Below, one piece after another: positions 1 through 5,770 of a stretch of DNA of 9,951 nucleotides (positions are counted from its first letter, which is position 1; each line of letters starts with the position of its first letter). Position numbers and translations under genes: made by a program. This stretch comes from Selenomonas sp. (GTDB lineage Bacteria > Bacillota > Negativicutes > Selenomonadales > Selenomonadaceae): assembly GCA_003518745.1 (NCBI GenBank), contig DOYB01000090.1:1-9951 (forward strand), read 5' to 3'. The notes beneath the pieces are model-generated. The model searched no databases. It had not been told where the DNA came from and worked only from the letters and a program-made list of their open reading frames with translations.

Positions 1-14
1 GGTTCGGATAGCAT
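1..14 (-). CDS. Possible 5' end of a gene running off the left edge
   Basis: On the minus strand an ATG at position 14 is preceded by AAGGGGG (about 21-27) at a 6-base spacing, which is a good ribosome-binding site, and by an A-rich run (26-33). Only four complete codons (Met-Leu-Ser-Glu) are visible, so the product cannot be identified. The start lies just downstream, on the same strand, of the DnaA-box cluster at 80-130. A DnaA-regulated gene, possibly dnaA itself, is therefore one option, but this rests on context alone. The CYTH gene upstream is co-directional and ends at 114. Confidence 0.3.
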
Positions 15-79
15 ACGCCGCCCCCTTTTTTTTAGCCACATAATTATTTCAAGATAACAGTTTCTCAGATAATTTCCAT

Positions 80-130
80 TTATCCACAAAGTTACCCACA
101 ATTGTGGATAACTTTATAAAGATTTCCACA
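80..130. promoter_or_regulatory. DnaA-box cluster (left)
   Basis: Two perfect DnaA boxes (TTATCCACA) lie at 80-88 on the plus strand and 103-111 on the minus strand. Two single-mismatch boxes lie at 92-100 (TTACCCACA) and 122-130 (ATTTCCACA). The boxes at 92-100 and 103-111 face each other across a palindromic core, CCACAATTGTGG (96-107). An AT-rich stretch (about 40-79) lies between the cluster and the possible gene start at 14. The cluster straddles the stop codon of the CYTH gene (114). Clusters of this kind occur at bacterial origins and in DnaA-regulated promoters; which applies here cannot be decided from the window. Confidence 0.7.
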
Positions 131-584
131 AACGATATGGGTGATGGGCAAGATATGAGTTGTAATACCTGTTATCATGGGAAACCTCGGGACCTGCCCA
201 GGGAGGGAGAACAAATTCCGTTTCTTCGGAAGGAAGCTCAATTTCCGCTAGAATGAGGCCTTCGTTGTCTCCGTAGAATACATCGATTTCCCAATACTTA
301 TCCACATGCAGCTCAAGATGGCGGCGCTTGGAAATAATTGGGCCCTTGCAAAGCTTTAAAAGCTCCGCGCCGTCTGAAAACGGTATCTTATACTCGAATT
401 CCAATCTGCTGATTCCGGAGTTCCTGCCCTTGATGGTGAGATAGGCTTGATTACCGCGGGTTCTGACACGCACGGTTCTGTCAGGATCCGTACACAGGTA
501 GCCCTGCATAATGGCAGTACCCTCATCCTTCGGCTGCCATAATTCTCCACGTACCAGAAATTTTCGCTCGATTTCCGTGGCCAT
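114..584 (-). CDS. CYTH-domain protein (triphosphate tunnel metalloenzyme-like)
   Basis: A 156-residue protein that opens with MATEIERKF. This is the ExExK signature (Glu4, Glu6, Lys8) which begins the first strand of the CYTH/triphosphate tunnel fold. Alternating Arg/Lys and Glu residues follow (RTVRVRTRG, YLTIKGRN, FEYKIP, LAEIELP), as expected for the charged strands lining the tunnel. Family members hydrolyse inorganic triphosphate or nucleoside triphosphates, or make cyclic AMP; the short bacterial form without a CHAD domain is usually a tripolyphosphatase. The substrate here is inferred, not shown. The ATG at 584 is chosen because TGGAGG lies about 8 bases upstream; the frame stays open back to 644, but that extension runs into a terminator hairpin. 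A TATACT element lies just upstream, with only a weak -35. A perfect DnaA box lies inside the gene at 298-306. Confidence 0.85.
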   Translation of the reverse strand: MATEIERKFLVRGELWQPKDEGTAIMQGYLCTDPDRTVRVRTRGNQAYLTIKGRNSGISRLEFEYKIPFSDGAELLKLCKGPIISKRRHLELHVDKYWEIDVFYGDNEGLILAEIELPSEETEFVLPPWAGPEVSHDNRYYNSYLAHHPYRLWKSL

Positions 585-610
585 AAAAGCGCCTCCAGTA
601 TAAAATCCAT

Positions 611-645
611 AATAAAAAAGTGGAAAGACCGATGGTCTCTCCACT
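611..645 (-). terminator. Intrinsic terminator after the NSS symporter gene
   Basis: The 12-bp stem pairs 619-630 with 634-645 around a 3-base loop, with one G-T pair. On the minus strand it is followed directly by a T-rich tract (complement of the A run at 614-618). It lies about 33 bp past the symporter stop, so the CYTH gene probably has its own promoter. Confidence 0.85.
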
Positions 646-678
646 AGTTATTCTATAGAAATTCTTTATTCCCTACCG

Positions 679-2049
679 TCATTTAAAAAACTTTGCATAA
701 TAGCCTTGAATGAATATGCAGATGACTATCAATGGTAGTATATATGTTATGTAAAACCGCAGCCATTTTGGGAAGGATATTCCCTTTCCGGTATCAACCT
801 CACGTATGAAATTATCCCAGCCCCATCCGTAGCGCGTGGTGCAGAAGGTCAGATATACAAGGCTGCCCAAGGGAAGGAGATTGTTGCTTACTATGAAGTC
901 CTCCAGATCCAGTATGCAACTGCCCTTGCCCAGTGGTTCGATGAAGCTCCACTCGTTGAAACCAAGCAGGCAGGGCATGGAAAGCAGAGTGATGACGGGA
1001 ATGCCCCTGGTAATGATTAACCTGCGGTCCTTTCCAAGCAGCTCGGCGAAGCAGCAGATAAGGTTCTCGAAAACGGCAATAACTGTGGATAACGCCGCGA
1101 AAACCATGAAGGTAAAGAAAATCGTGCCCCAAAAGAGCCCCATATCCATGTGGTTGAACACATTGGGAAGTGTTACGAAGAGCAGGTTAGGACCGCTGCC
1201 GGGATTGATTCCGTAACTGAAGCAGGCGGGAAAGATTATGAGGCCGGCAGTTATGGCTACGAAGGTATCCAGGGCGATTATACATATGGCCTCTCCTGTC
1301 AGGCGCTTTGACTTGCCGATGTAGCTGCCGAAGACGGCAAGGGAGCCTATGCCGATGCTGAGCGTGAAAAAGGCCTGTCCCAGCGCGGCAAAGATTACGT
1401 TTTCAGGGCCTGCTGCCATGAAGCGTTCCCAATCGGGATACAAATAGTAGCTGAGTCCCGATTCGCCTCCGGGAAGTGTGATAGAATTTATGGCCAGGAA
1501 TATCATCATAAGGAGTAGGCAGGTCATCATGTACTTAGTGATCCGCTCCACTCCCTTTTGAACCCCCAGATAGCATATGCAGCCTGCTGACAGGACCACT
1601 GCTATCATGTTGCCCGCAAGGATGCCTGGACTGGCAAGGAGGTCGCCGAATATCTTTCCGATACCCGCGGCATCCAGGCCCGTAAAGCCCCCAGAGGCCA
1701 TCTTGTAGAGATAGTACAGCATCCAGCCTGAAACTGTCGTGTAGAACATCATAAGCAGCATGTTTCCGGCAATTGAAACGTACTTGTGAAGGTGCCATTT
1801 CGTTCCCTTTGGCTCAAGCACATCAAAGGAATGGGCCACGCTTTTTCCACTGGCACGTCCAACGGCGAACTCTGCCAGCATTATCGGCAGCCCCAGTATG
1901 GCGAGAAAAATCAAGTATATCAGTACGAAGGAAGCTCCTCCGTATTCTCCGGTGATGAAGGGGAACCTCCATACATTGCCGAGGCCAATGGCACAGCCGG
2001 CAGACACCAGAATAAACCCTATGCGGGACGAAAAACCTCTATTATCCAT
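679..2049 (-). CDS. Sodium-dependent transporter, NSS (SNF/LeuT) family
   Basis: A 456-residue integral membrane protein of the neurotransmitter:sodium symporter family, which takes up amino acids or similar solutes using the sodium gradient. The N-terminus carries the family hallmark in the broken first helix, AIGLGNVWRFPF (about residues 20-31). Ala20 and Asn25 sit where LeuT binds sodium. A Gly-rich, acidic GEYGGASF segment and GLPIMLAEFAVGR follow, as in LeuT. Hydrophobic helices continue to the C-terminal TYILPLIVICIFIQGYY. The length is close to the bacterial 11-helix class (MhsT/Tyt1) rather than 12-helix LeuT. The substrate cannot be read from the sequence. The ATG at 2049 is preferred because GGAG sits about 8 bases upstream; the GTG at 2058 would overlap that site. 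It lies 25 bp after the phosphoesterase gene, so the two are probably cotranscribed. It contains a perfect DnaA box at 1084-1092. Confidence 0.93.
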   Translation of the reverse strand: MDNRGFSSRIGFILVSAGCAIGLGNVWRFPFITGEYGGASFVLIYLIFLAILGLPIMLAEFAVGRASGKSVAHSFDVLEPKGTKWHLHKYVSIAGNMLLMMFYTTVSGWMLYYLYKMASGGFTGLDAAGIGKIFGDLLASPGILAGNMIAVVLSAGCICYLGVQKGVERITKYMMTCLLLMMIFLAINSITLPGGESGLSYYLYPDWERFMAAGPENVIFAALGQAFFTLSIGIGSLAVFGSYIGKSKRLTGEAICIIALDTFVAITAGLIIFPACFSYGINPGSGPNLLFVTLPNVFNHMDMGLFWGTIFFTFMVFAALSTVIAVFENLICCFAELLGKDRRLIITRGIPVITLLSMPCLLGFNEWSFIEPLGKGSCILDLEDFIVSNNLLPLGSLVYLTFCTTRYGWGWDNFIREVDTGKGISFPKWLRFYITYILPLIVICIFIQGYYAKFFK

Positions 2050-2074
2050 TTGCAGCACTCCGTAATTTTAGAAT

Positions 2075-2752
2075 TTAATCGCTTTGATATATGATACCGC
2101 TGAGGACATCGATACAGGAAATCTTACCGTTTGGAAGGAATGAGCCGGTATCCAGAAGGGTAATATGATTATCAAGCCTCATAGGGTAATTGCGATTCAG
2201 CTCAACGTATTCCGTTGGGGTGTGTCCCACGATAACCTCTGCACTGCCGGTGTATCCGTTGTAGAAGGCCTCGCGTATCCACAGGAGATCTTCCGCTTTT
2301 TGCTGCTCCAAGGGAATACCGGGCTTTAATCCGGCATGGCAGAAGATGTATTCCTTGCCCTCGGCAAATACGCGGTGATACAGTGGCCTTTCCTTAATGA
2401 ATGTTAAAGCCTTTTTCAGGGCATCAGGGTCTTTTGCCATCCATGCGTCTATCTCACGCTGGGTCTTCATTCCGCCATTGGGAAGCCACACAGAGGCTTC
2501 GAGTCCACCCAGAAGATAGTATGCCAGCATCATGTCCTCGTGGTTACCACGGAGGGCTATGACATTGGGCTTCTCACTCATTTCAATTGCCCATCTGAGG
2601 CAGCGTACGTTTTCCGGCCCACGGTCGATGTAATCCCCCAGAAGTATGAGCAAATCCTTATCCTGATCAAAGTGAATCTTATGAAATAGGGACAGGAGCC
2701 TTGAAAAATTTCCATGCATGTCCCCAATGGCCAAAATCCTTTGGTATTCCAT
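2075..2752 (-). CDS. Metallophosphoesterase, Ser/Thr protein phosphatase/ApaH-like
   Basis: A 225-residue phosphoesterase of the PPP superfamily. The metal-binding motifs appear in canonical order: GDMHGN (residues 10-15), GDYIDRGP (39-46), RGNHED (68-73), then FCHAGLKPG and VGHTPT near the C-terminus. These supply the Asp, His and Asn ligands of a dinuclear metal site. Relatives include ApaH, PrpE and the bacterial PrpA/PphA protein phosphatases, which cleave phosphoproteins or diadenosine tetraphosphate. The sequence alone does not decide between them. The ATG at 2752 has AGAGGTG about 6 bases upstream. In-frame alternatives at 2779 (ATG) and 2815 (GTG) have weak or no ribosome-binding sites, and they would place the DnaA-box region inside the gene. 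The symporter gene follows 25 bp downstream. Confidence 0.88.
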   Translation of the reverse strand: MEYQRILAIGDMHGNFSRLLSLFHKIHFDQDKDLLILLGDYIDRGPENVRCLRWAIEMSEKPNVIALRGNHEDMMLAYYLLGGLEASVWLPNGGMKTQREIDAWMAKDPDALKKALTFIKERPLYHRVFAEGKEYIFCHAGLKPGIPLEQQKAEDLLWIREAFYNGYTGSAEVIVGHTPTEYVELNRNYPMRLDNHITLLDTGSFLPNGKISCIDVLSGIIYQSD

Positions 2753-2775
2753 TTCACACACCTCTATTCTGTCAC

Positions 2776-2863
2776 TCATCCACAGGACTTTTTCCAGGGG
2801 AAATCTTTGTTTCACAGGTTATCCACAAAAGACAAGTGGATAACTCGCGATTTTTGTGGACAA
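2776..2863. promoter_or_regulatory. DnaA-box cluster (right) between queC and the phosphoesterase
   Basis: One perfect DnaA box (2819-2827, plus strand) is accompanied by single-mismatch boxes at 2776-2784 (TCATCCACA, plus), 2835-2843 (TTATCCACT, minus) and 2855-2863 (TTGTCCACA, minus). The two central boxes form a perfect 9-bp inverted repeat: GTTATCCAC, a 9-base spacer, then GTGGATAAC (2818-2844). The cluster fills most of the 119-bp gap upstream of the phosphoesterase gene, where that gene's promoter could lie. Confidence 0.65.
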
Positions 2864-2871
2864 ATATCCAA

Positions 2872-3564
2872 TCAAAGACTCATGGCAGGGTCTTTAATGC
2901 CGTTTGCGGCAAAGGCCTTGGCCCTGTCTATACATGTTCCGCAGGTGCCGCAGGGGACATCGCCGCTCTCGTAGCAGCTCCAGGTAAGCTCATATGGAAC
3001 CTGAAGCTCAAGCCCCGTTTTGACTACCTCTGCCTTATTCATGCCTACGAAGGGAGCCTTGAGGTGGACGAGATTGTAGCTGCCGATTTCCACAGCCCTT
3101 CCCATGGCCTCCATAAATGCTTCACTGCAATCCGCATAGGCATTTCCGGCTGCATCATCGCTGTGGGCACCTATGTAAAGCTCAGTTTCCTCATCCTCAT
3201 AGATGCTCCCGGCTAAACTCGCGGCTATGGAAAGCATCAAGCCGTTTCTGAAGGGAACATAGGTGGAAACCTTCCCAATATCGTTTTCTGCCACCTGCTC
3301 CGCATAGCTCTTATGCTGGATTTCCTGTGTGGAGCCCTTCAGCAGCGAACAGTTGGAGTGTCGCAGCAGCGGTGAAATATCGAATTCATATCTGGCAACA
3401 CCGTAGTATTCCGCCAACTTCCGGGCGCATTCCAGCTCCCGTTCATGCTTCTGTCCATAATAGATGGAAAGGGCGGACACATTTTCCGCGCCCAGTTGTT
3501 TTACAGCAAGAGCCAGACAAGTGGTGGAATCCACTCCGCCGCTTGAAAGTACGACTGCCTTCAT
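2872..3564 (-). CDS. queC: 7-cyano-7-deazaguanine synthase
   Basis: A 230-residue enzyme that converts 7-carboxy-7-deazaguanine to preQ0 with ATP and ammonia, a step in queuosine biosynthesis. The N-terminus has the PP-loop ATP-pyrophosphatase signature LSSGGVDST (6-14). The C-terminus carries the QueC zinc-site cysteines C197, C205, C208 and C211 (ESGDVPCGTCGTC region). Motifs such as YYGQKHERE, VPFRNG, YIGAHSDDAA and YADCSEAF are typical of the family, and the length is normal. The ATG at 3564 has AAAGG about 10 bases upstream. A TATAAT (3596-3601, minus strand) lies close upstream but lacks a convincing -35. No queD, queE or queF is next to it, so the rest of the pathway must be elsewhere if present. 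The DnaA-box cluster lies in the gap after its stop codon. Confidence 0.96.
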   Translation of the reverse strand: MKAVVLSSGGVDSTTCLALAVKQLGAENVSALSIYYGQKHERELECARKLAEYYGVARYEFDISPLLRHSNCSLLKGSTQEIQHKSYAEQVAENDIGKVSTYVPFRNGLMLSIAASLAGSIYEDEETELYIGAHSDDAAGNAYADCSEAFMEAMGRAVEIGSYNLVHLKAPFVGMNKAEVVKTGLELQVPYELTWSCYESGDVPCGTCGTCIDRAKAFAANGIKDPAMSL

Positions 3565-3601
3565 ATGATCACAACCTTTAAACTGTCAAAAAGTAATTAT
3601 A

Positions 3602-3631
3602 GAAACAAAAAGCAGTGCAAAAATGCACTGC
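3602..3631 (-). terminator. Intrinsic terminator of the tRNA-Val unit
   Basis: A perfect 8-bp stem (GCAGTGCA at 3612-3619 with TGCACTGC at 3624-3631) has an AAAA loop. On the minus strand it is followed by TTTTTGTTTC (complement of 3602-3611). It sits 10 bp beyond the encoded CCA of tRNA-Val(CAC) and separates the tRNAs from queC. Confidence 0.9.
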
Positions 3632-3641
3632 ATAACTTTCC

Positions 3642-3717
3642 TGGTGCTCACTGAGGGACTCGAACCCCCGACCCCCTCCATGTGACGGAGATGCTCTACC
3701 AACTGAGCTAAGTGAGC
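3642..3717 (-). tRNA. tRNA-Val (anticodon CAC)
   Basis: A 76-base cloverleaf read on the minus strand. The acceptor stem GCTCACT pairs with AGTGAGC, the D-arm is GCTC...GAGC, and the T-loop contains GGTTCGAGTCC. The anticodon stem TCTCC/GGAGG closes the 7-base loop GTCACAT, which places CAC at positions 34-36 and so reads GUG valine codons. The 3' ACCA is encoded (complement of 3642-3645). It is the second gene of a two-tRNA unit and ends just before a terminator. Confidence 0.93.
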
Positions 3718-3725
3718 AAACTAAA

Positions 3726-3747
3726 GGCTCTGTATACCTACAGAGCC
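3726..3747 (-). repeat. Perfect hairpin between the two tRNA genes
   Basis: GGCTCTGTA (3726-3734) and TACAGAGCC (3739-3747) form a 9-bp stem with a 4-base loop. On the minus strand only TTTAG follows, too short a T-run for an efficient terminator. It could attenuate read-through or guide tRNA processing between the two genes. Confidence 0.7.
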
Positions 3748-3760
3748 GCAGAAATCAATA

Positions 3761-3837
3761 TGGTGGGGTTAACAGAACTCGAATCTGTGACCTTCACGAT
3801 GTCAACGTGACACTCTAACCAACTGAGCTATAACCCC
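3761..3837 (-). tRNA. tRNA-Val (anticodon GAC)
   Basis: A 77-base cloverleaf on the minus strand. The acceptor stem GGGGTTA pairs with TAACCCC, the D-arm is GCTC...GAGT, and the T-arm contains GATTCGAGTTC. The anticodon stem TCACG/CGTGA closes the loop TTGACAT, giving anticodon GAC, which reads GUC/GUU valine codons. The 3' ACCA is encoded (complement of 3761-3764). It is the promoter-proximal gene of the pair. Confidence 0.94.
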
Positions 3838-3869
3838 ACGAAATAGGCATTCGCCGTAGGACGAGTATT

Positions 3870-3898
3870 ATTATATTCATTTTTTTTCGCTTTGTCAA
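3870..3898 (-). promoter_or_regulatory. Consensus promoter of the tRNA-Val unit
   Basis: On the minus strand a perfect -35 TTGACA (3893-3898) and a perfect -10 TATAAT (3870-3875) are separated by exactly 17 bases, with an A-rich spacer. The expected transcript start is near 3862, about 25 bases before the mature 5' end of tRNA-Val(GAC). This strength is typical of stable-RNA promoters read by the housekeeping sigma factor. Confidence 0.93.
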
Positions 3899-4024
3899 TG
3901 TTTTATGTAAAATCTTGTCGGAAAATGCCTTGGGTTACGTTGGGAGGCTGAATCAAGGGCAGGATTTTCCATATTGGGCAACGAATATAGTATATCTTTG
4001 AAGCGTATGGAAGGGGGAGCTGAT

Positions 4025-5404
4025 ATGGAAAAATACGATGTAGCGATAATAGGTGCCGGTCCGGCGGGAGTGTTCGCGGCATATGAGCTTGTGGAAAAAA
4101 AGCCGCGGCTGCGGATAATAGTGCTGGAGTCAGGCAAGGATATATATCACAGGGTGTGCCCTATTTCCACCGGAAAGGTCAAGAATTGCATAGGCTGCAA
4201 GCCCTGCAGCATCATGCGTGGCTTTGGCGGCGCGGGAGCTTTTTCCGACGGCAAGTACAATTTCACCACTAAATTCGGCGGATGGCTTAATGAGTATATT
4301 TCTGATGAGGAGGTCATGGAGCTCATTCGCTATGTGGATGCAATCAACGTGAAGCATGGCGCGCCCACGCGTGTATTCAGCACTGAAAATTCCAATCTTG
4401 GACAGATCGCGCTGCAGCATGATCTTCATCTGCTGGATGCCAGTGTCAGGCATCTTGGGACGGAAAACAATCTGAAAATGCTTGAGCGCACCTATGAATA
4501 CTTGAAGGATAAGGTGGAATTCAGGTTTGAGTGCCCTGTAGGAAGGATTGAGTCCGACGGGGCGGGAACAAATGAGCTGGAGCTTGAGACAGGAGAGAGG
4601 ATATCCGCGGAATTCCTGATCGCGGCTCCGGGACGGGCCGGCGCGGAGTGGTTCTCCAATGAGTGCCTGAGGCTTGGGGTAGAGCAGGAAAACAACAGGG
4701 TTGACGTTGGTGTGCGGGTGGAGGTGCCGGATACCATCTGGAATCATATTACCAGTGAAGTATATGAAGCAAAGCTGGTGTACAGGACAAAGCGTTACGG
4801 GGACTTCGTCCGTACCTTCTGCATGAATCCACATGGACACGTGGTAATGGAAAACACCGATGGCATTGTTACGGTAAACGGTCACTCTTACAGTGATCCA
4901 AAACTCCAGAGCCATAATACCAACTTCGCGCTTTTGGTGAGCAACAGGTTTACTGAGCCATTCAAGGAACCCCATAAGTACGGAAAGCGAATCGCCTCCT
5001 TCTCAAATATGCTTGGGGGCGGGATTATAGTGCAGCGCTATGGGGATCTTTTCAAGGGAAGGAGAACCAATTACCATCGAATGAGCAAGAGCTTTACAAA
5101 GCCTACATTGGCTGCTACTCCGGGGGATTTGTCACTGGTACTGCCCAAAAGGCACTTGGACAATATAATAGAGATGATTCAGGCCCTGAACTATGTGGCA
5201 CCCGGCATGACCAATGATGACACACTGCTATACGGGGTTGAGGTGAAATTCTACAGTTCACGGGTGGTGCTGTCTAACCGGCTTGAGACAAAACTGAAGA
5301 ATGTATTTGCCGCGGGAGATGGCGCGGGTGTTACCCGCGGACTTTCCCAGGCAGGTGCCAGCGGGGTTTACGTGGCCAGGACAATACTTGAGCGTTTGGG
5401 TTAG
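4025..5404 (+). CDS. FAD-dependent dehydrogenase, COG2509 type
   Basis: A 459-residue flavoprotein. The N-terminal dinucleotide-binding fold is clear: VAIIGAGPAG (6-15), then an acidic strand end at Glu35. A Cys-rich segment NCIGCKPCSIMRGFGG (54-69) leads into GAFSDGKYN, a combination characteristic of the uncharacterised COG2509 dehydrogenases. The C-terminal FAAGDGAGVTRGLSQAGASG closes the FAD site. The substrate and physiological partner of the family are not established as far as I know. The Cys cluster (C45, C55, C58, C61) could bind metal or act in redox, which is inference. The ATG at 4025 follows GGGGGAG at about 7 bases; an upstream TTG at 3974 lacks such a site. The 126 bp upstream, after the divergent tRNA promoter, shows no convincing promoter. 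No terminator is visible after the stop. Confidence 0.87.
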   Translation: MEKYDVAIIGAGPAGVFAAYELVEKKPRLRIIVLESGKDIYHRVCPISTGKVKNCIGCKPCSIMRGFGGAGAFSDGKYNFTTKFGGWLNEYISDEEVMELIRYVDAINVKHGAPTRVFSTENSNLGQIALQHDLHLLDASVRHLGTENNLKMLERTYEYLKDKVEFRFECPVGRIESDGAGTNELELETGERISAEFLIAAPGRAGAEWFSNECLRLGVEQENNRVDVGVRVEVPDTIWNHITSEVYEAKLVYRTKRYGDFVRTFCMNPHGHVVMENTDGIVTVNGHSYSDPKLQSHNTNFALLVSNRFTEPFKEPHKYGKRIASFSNMLGGGIIVQRYGDLFKGRRTNYHRMSKSFTKPTLAATPGDLSLVLPKRHLDNIIEMIQALNYVAPGMTNDDTLLYGVEVKFYSSRVVLSNRLETKLKNVFAAGDGAGVTRGLSQAGASGVYVARTILERLG

Positions 5405-5490
5405 ATTTCCTGCCGCGTAAAGAATTTGACAGAGCGTAGTGAGCGTTGATTTGTATACTTTACAAAAAAGTGGATTTTTGATTTCAATTC

Positions 5491-5499
5491 TGCTATTAT
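5491..5499 (+). promoter_or_regulatory. Candidate extended -10 promoter for korDABC
   Basis: TGCTATTAT fits the extended -10 form (TGn followed by a 5/6 match to TATAAT). The -35 position holds only a poor match (TGGATT at 5471-5476). Transcription would start near 5506, giving a leader of about 60 bases that contains the palindrome at 5519-5535. Confidence 0.4.
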
Positions 5500-5518
5500 G
5501 TTACGGTATGCTTTATTG

Positions 5519-5535
5519 GGTATAGATTCTATACC
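5519..5535. promoter_or_regulatory. 17-bp palindrome, probable operator upstream of kor
   Basis: GGTATAGATTCTATACC is a perfect inverted repeat of 8-bp arms around one central base, 34 bp before the korD start codon. Its size and symmetry fit the operator of a dimeric repressor. The arms could form only a hairpin with essentially no loop, so a terminator role is unlikely. I do not recognise the cognate regulator. No second copy was seen in the window. Confidence 0.6.
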
Positions 5536-5569
5536 GAAATAGAATAACACCTCAGTGGGAGTGAATGTA

Positions 5570-5770
5570 ATGGAGTCGAAATTCACGATCAAAACAGAGC
5601 GGTGCAAGGGCTGCGGCATTTGCGTCGCGTTCTGTCCGAAAAAAGTGCTGGGGCTTGACAAGCTCGGCAAGATACAGGTAGTAAATGGAGAGGCGTGCAT
5701 TGCCTGCGGGCAGTGTGAGATGCGTTGTCCTGATTACGCCATTTTCGTAGATAAGGTGGTGGGAGAATGA
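5570..5770 (+). CDS. korD: 2-oxoacid:ferredoxin oxidoreductase, delta (ferredoxin) subunit
   Basis: A 66-residue ferredoxin-like subunit with two CxxCxxCxxxCP motifs, CKGCGICVAFCP (12-23) and CIACGQCEMRCP (43-54). Each supplies the ligands for one [4Fe-4S] cluster in the usual two-cluster fold. It carries electrons from the catalytic subunits to free ferredoxin. The ATG at 5570 has GGGAG ending 8 bases upstream; a GTG at 5555 in the same frame overlaps that region and is rejected. The stop overlaps the korA start in an ATGA tetranucleotide, so translation is probably coupled. It is the first gene of the korDABC operon. Confidence 0.94.
   Translation: MESKFTIKTERCKGCGICVAFCPKKVLGLDKLGKIQVVNGEACIACGQCEMRCPDYAIFVDKVVGE

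Noticed and set aside
585..644. A longer N-terminus for the CYTH protein starting at 644
   Set aside because: It would be translated from the symporter terminator hairpin, lacks a ribosome-binding site, and adds 20 residues before the family's normal first strand.
2701..3216. A 171-codon plus-strand frame across the phosphoesterase and queC genes
   Set aside because: It runs antisense to two conserved genes and shows no family motif or ribosome-binding site that I can support.
3565..3601. TTGACA close upstream of queC as its -35
   Set aside because: A matching -10 would fall on the queC start codon, leaving no room for a leader with the ribosome-binding site.
4130..4975. A 281-codon open frame on the minus strand
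   Set aside because: It is antisense to the well-supported FAD dehydrogenase gene, has no recognisable motif, and follows from that gene's codon pattern.
5426..5459. TTGACA (5426-5431) and TATACT (5454-5459) as a kor promoter
   Set aside because: The 22-base spacer is too long for a normal sigma-A promoter and longer than the 19-20 bases of MerR-type promoters.
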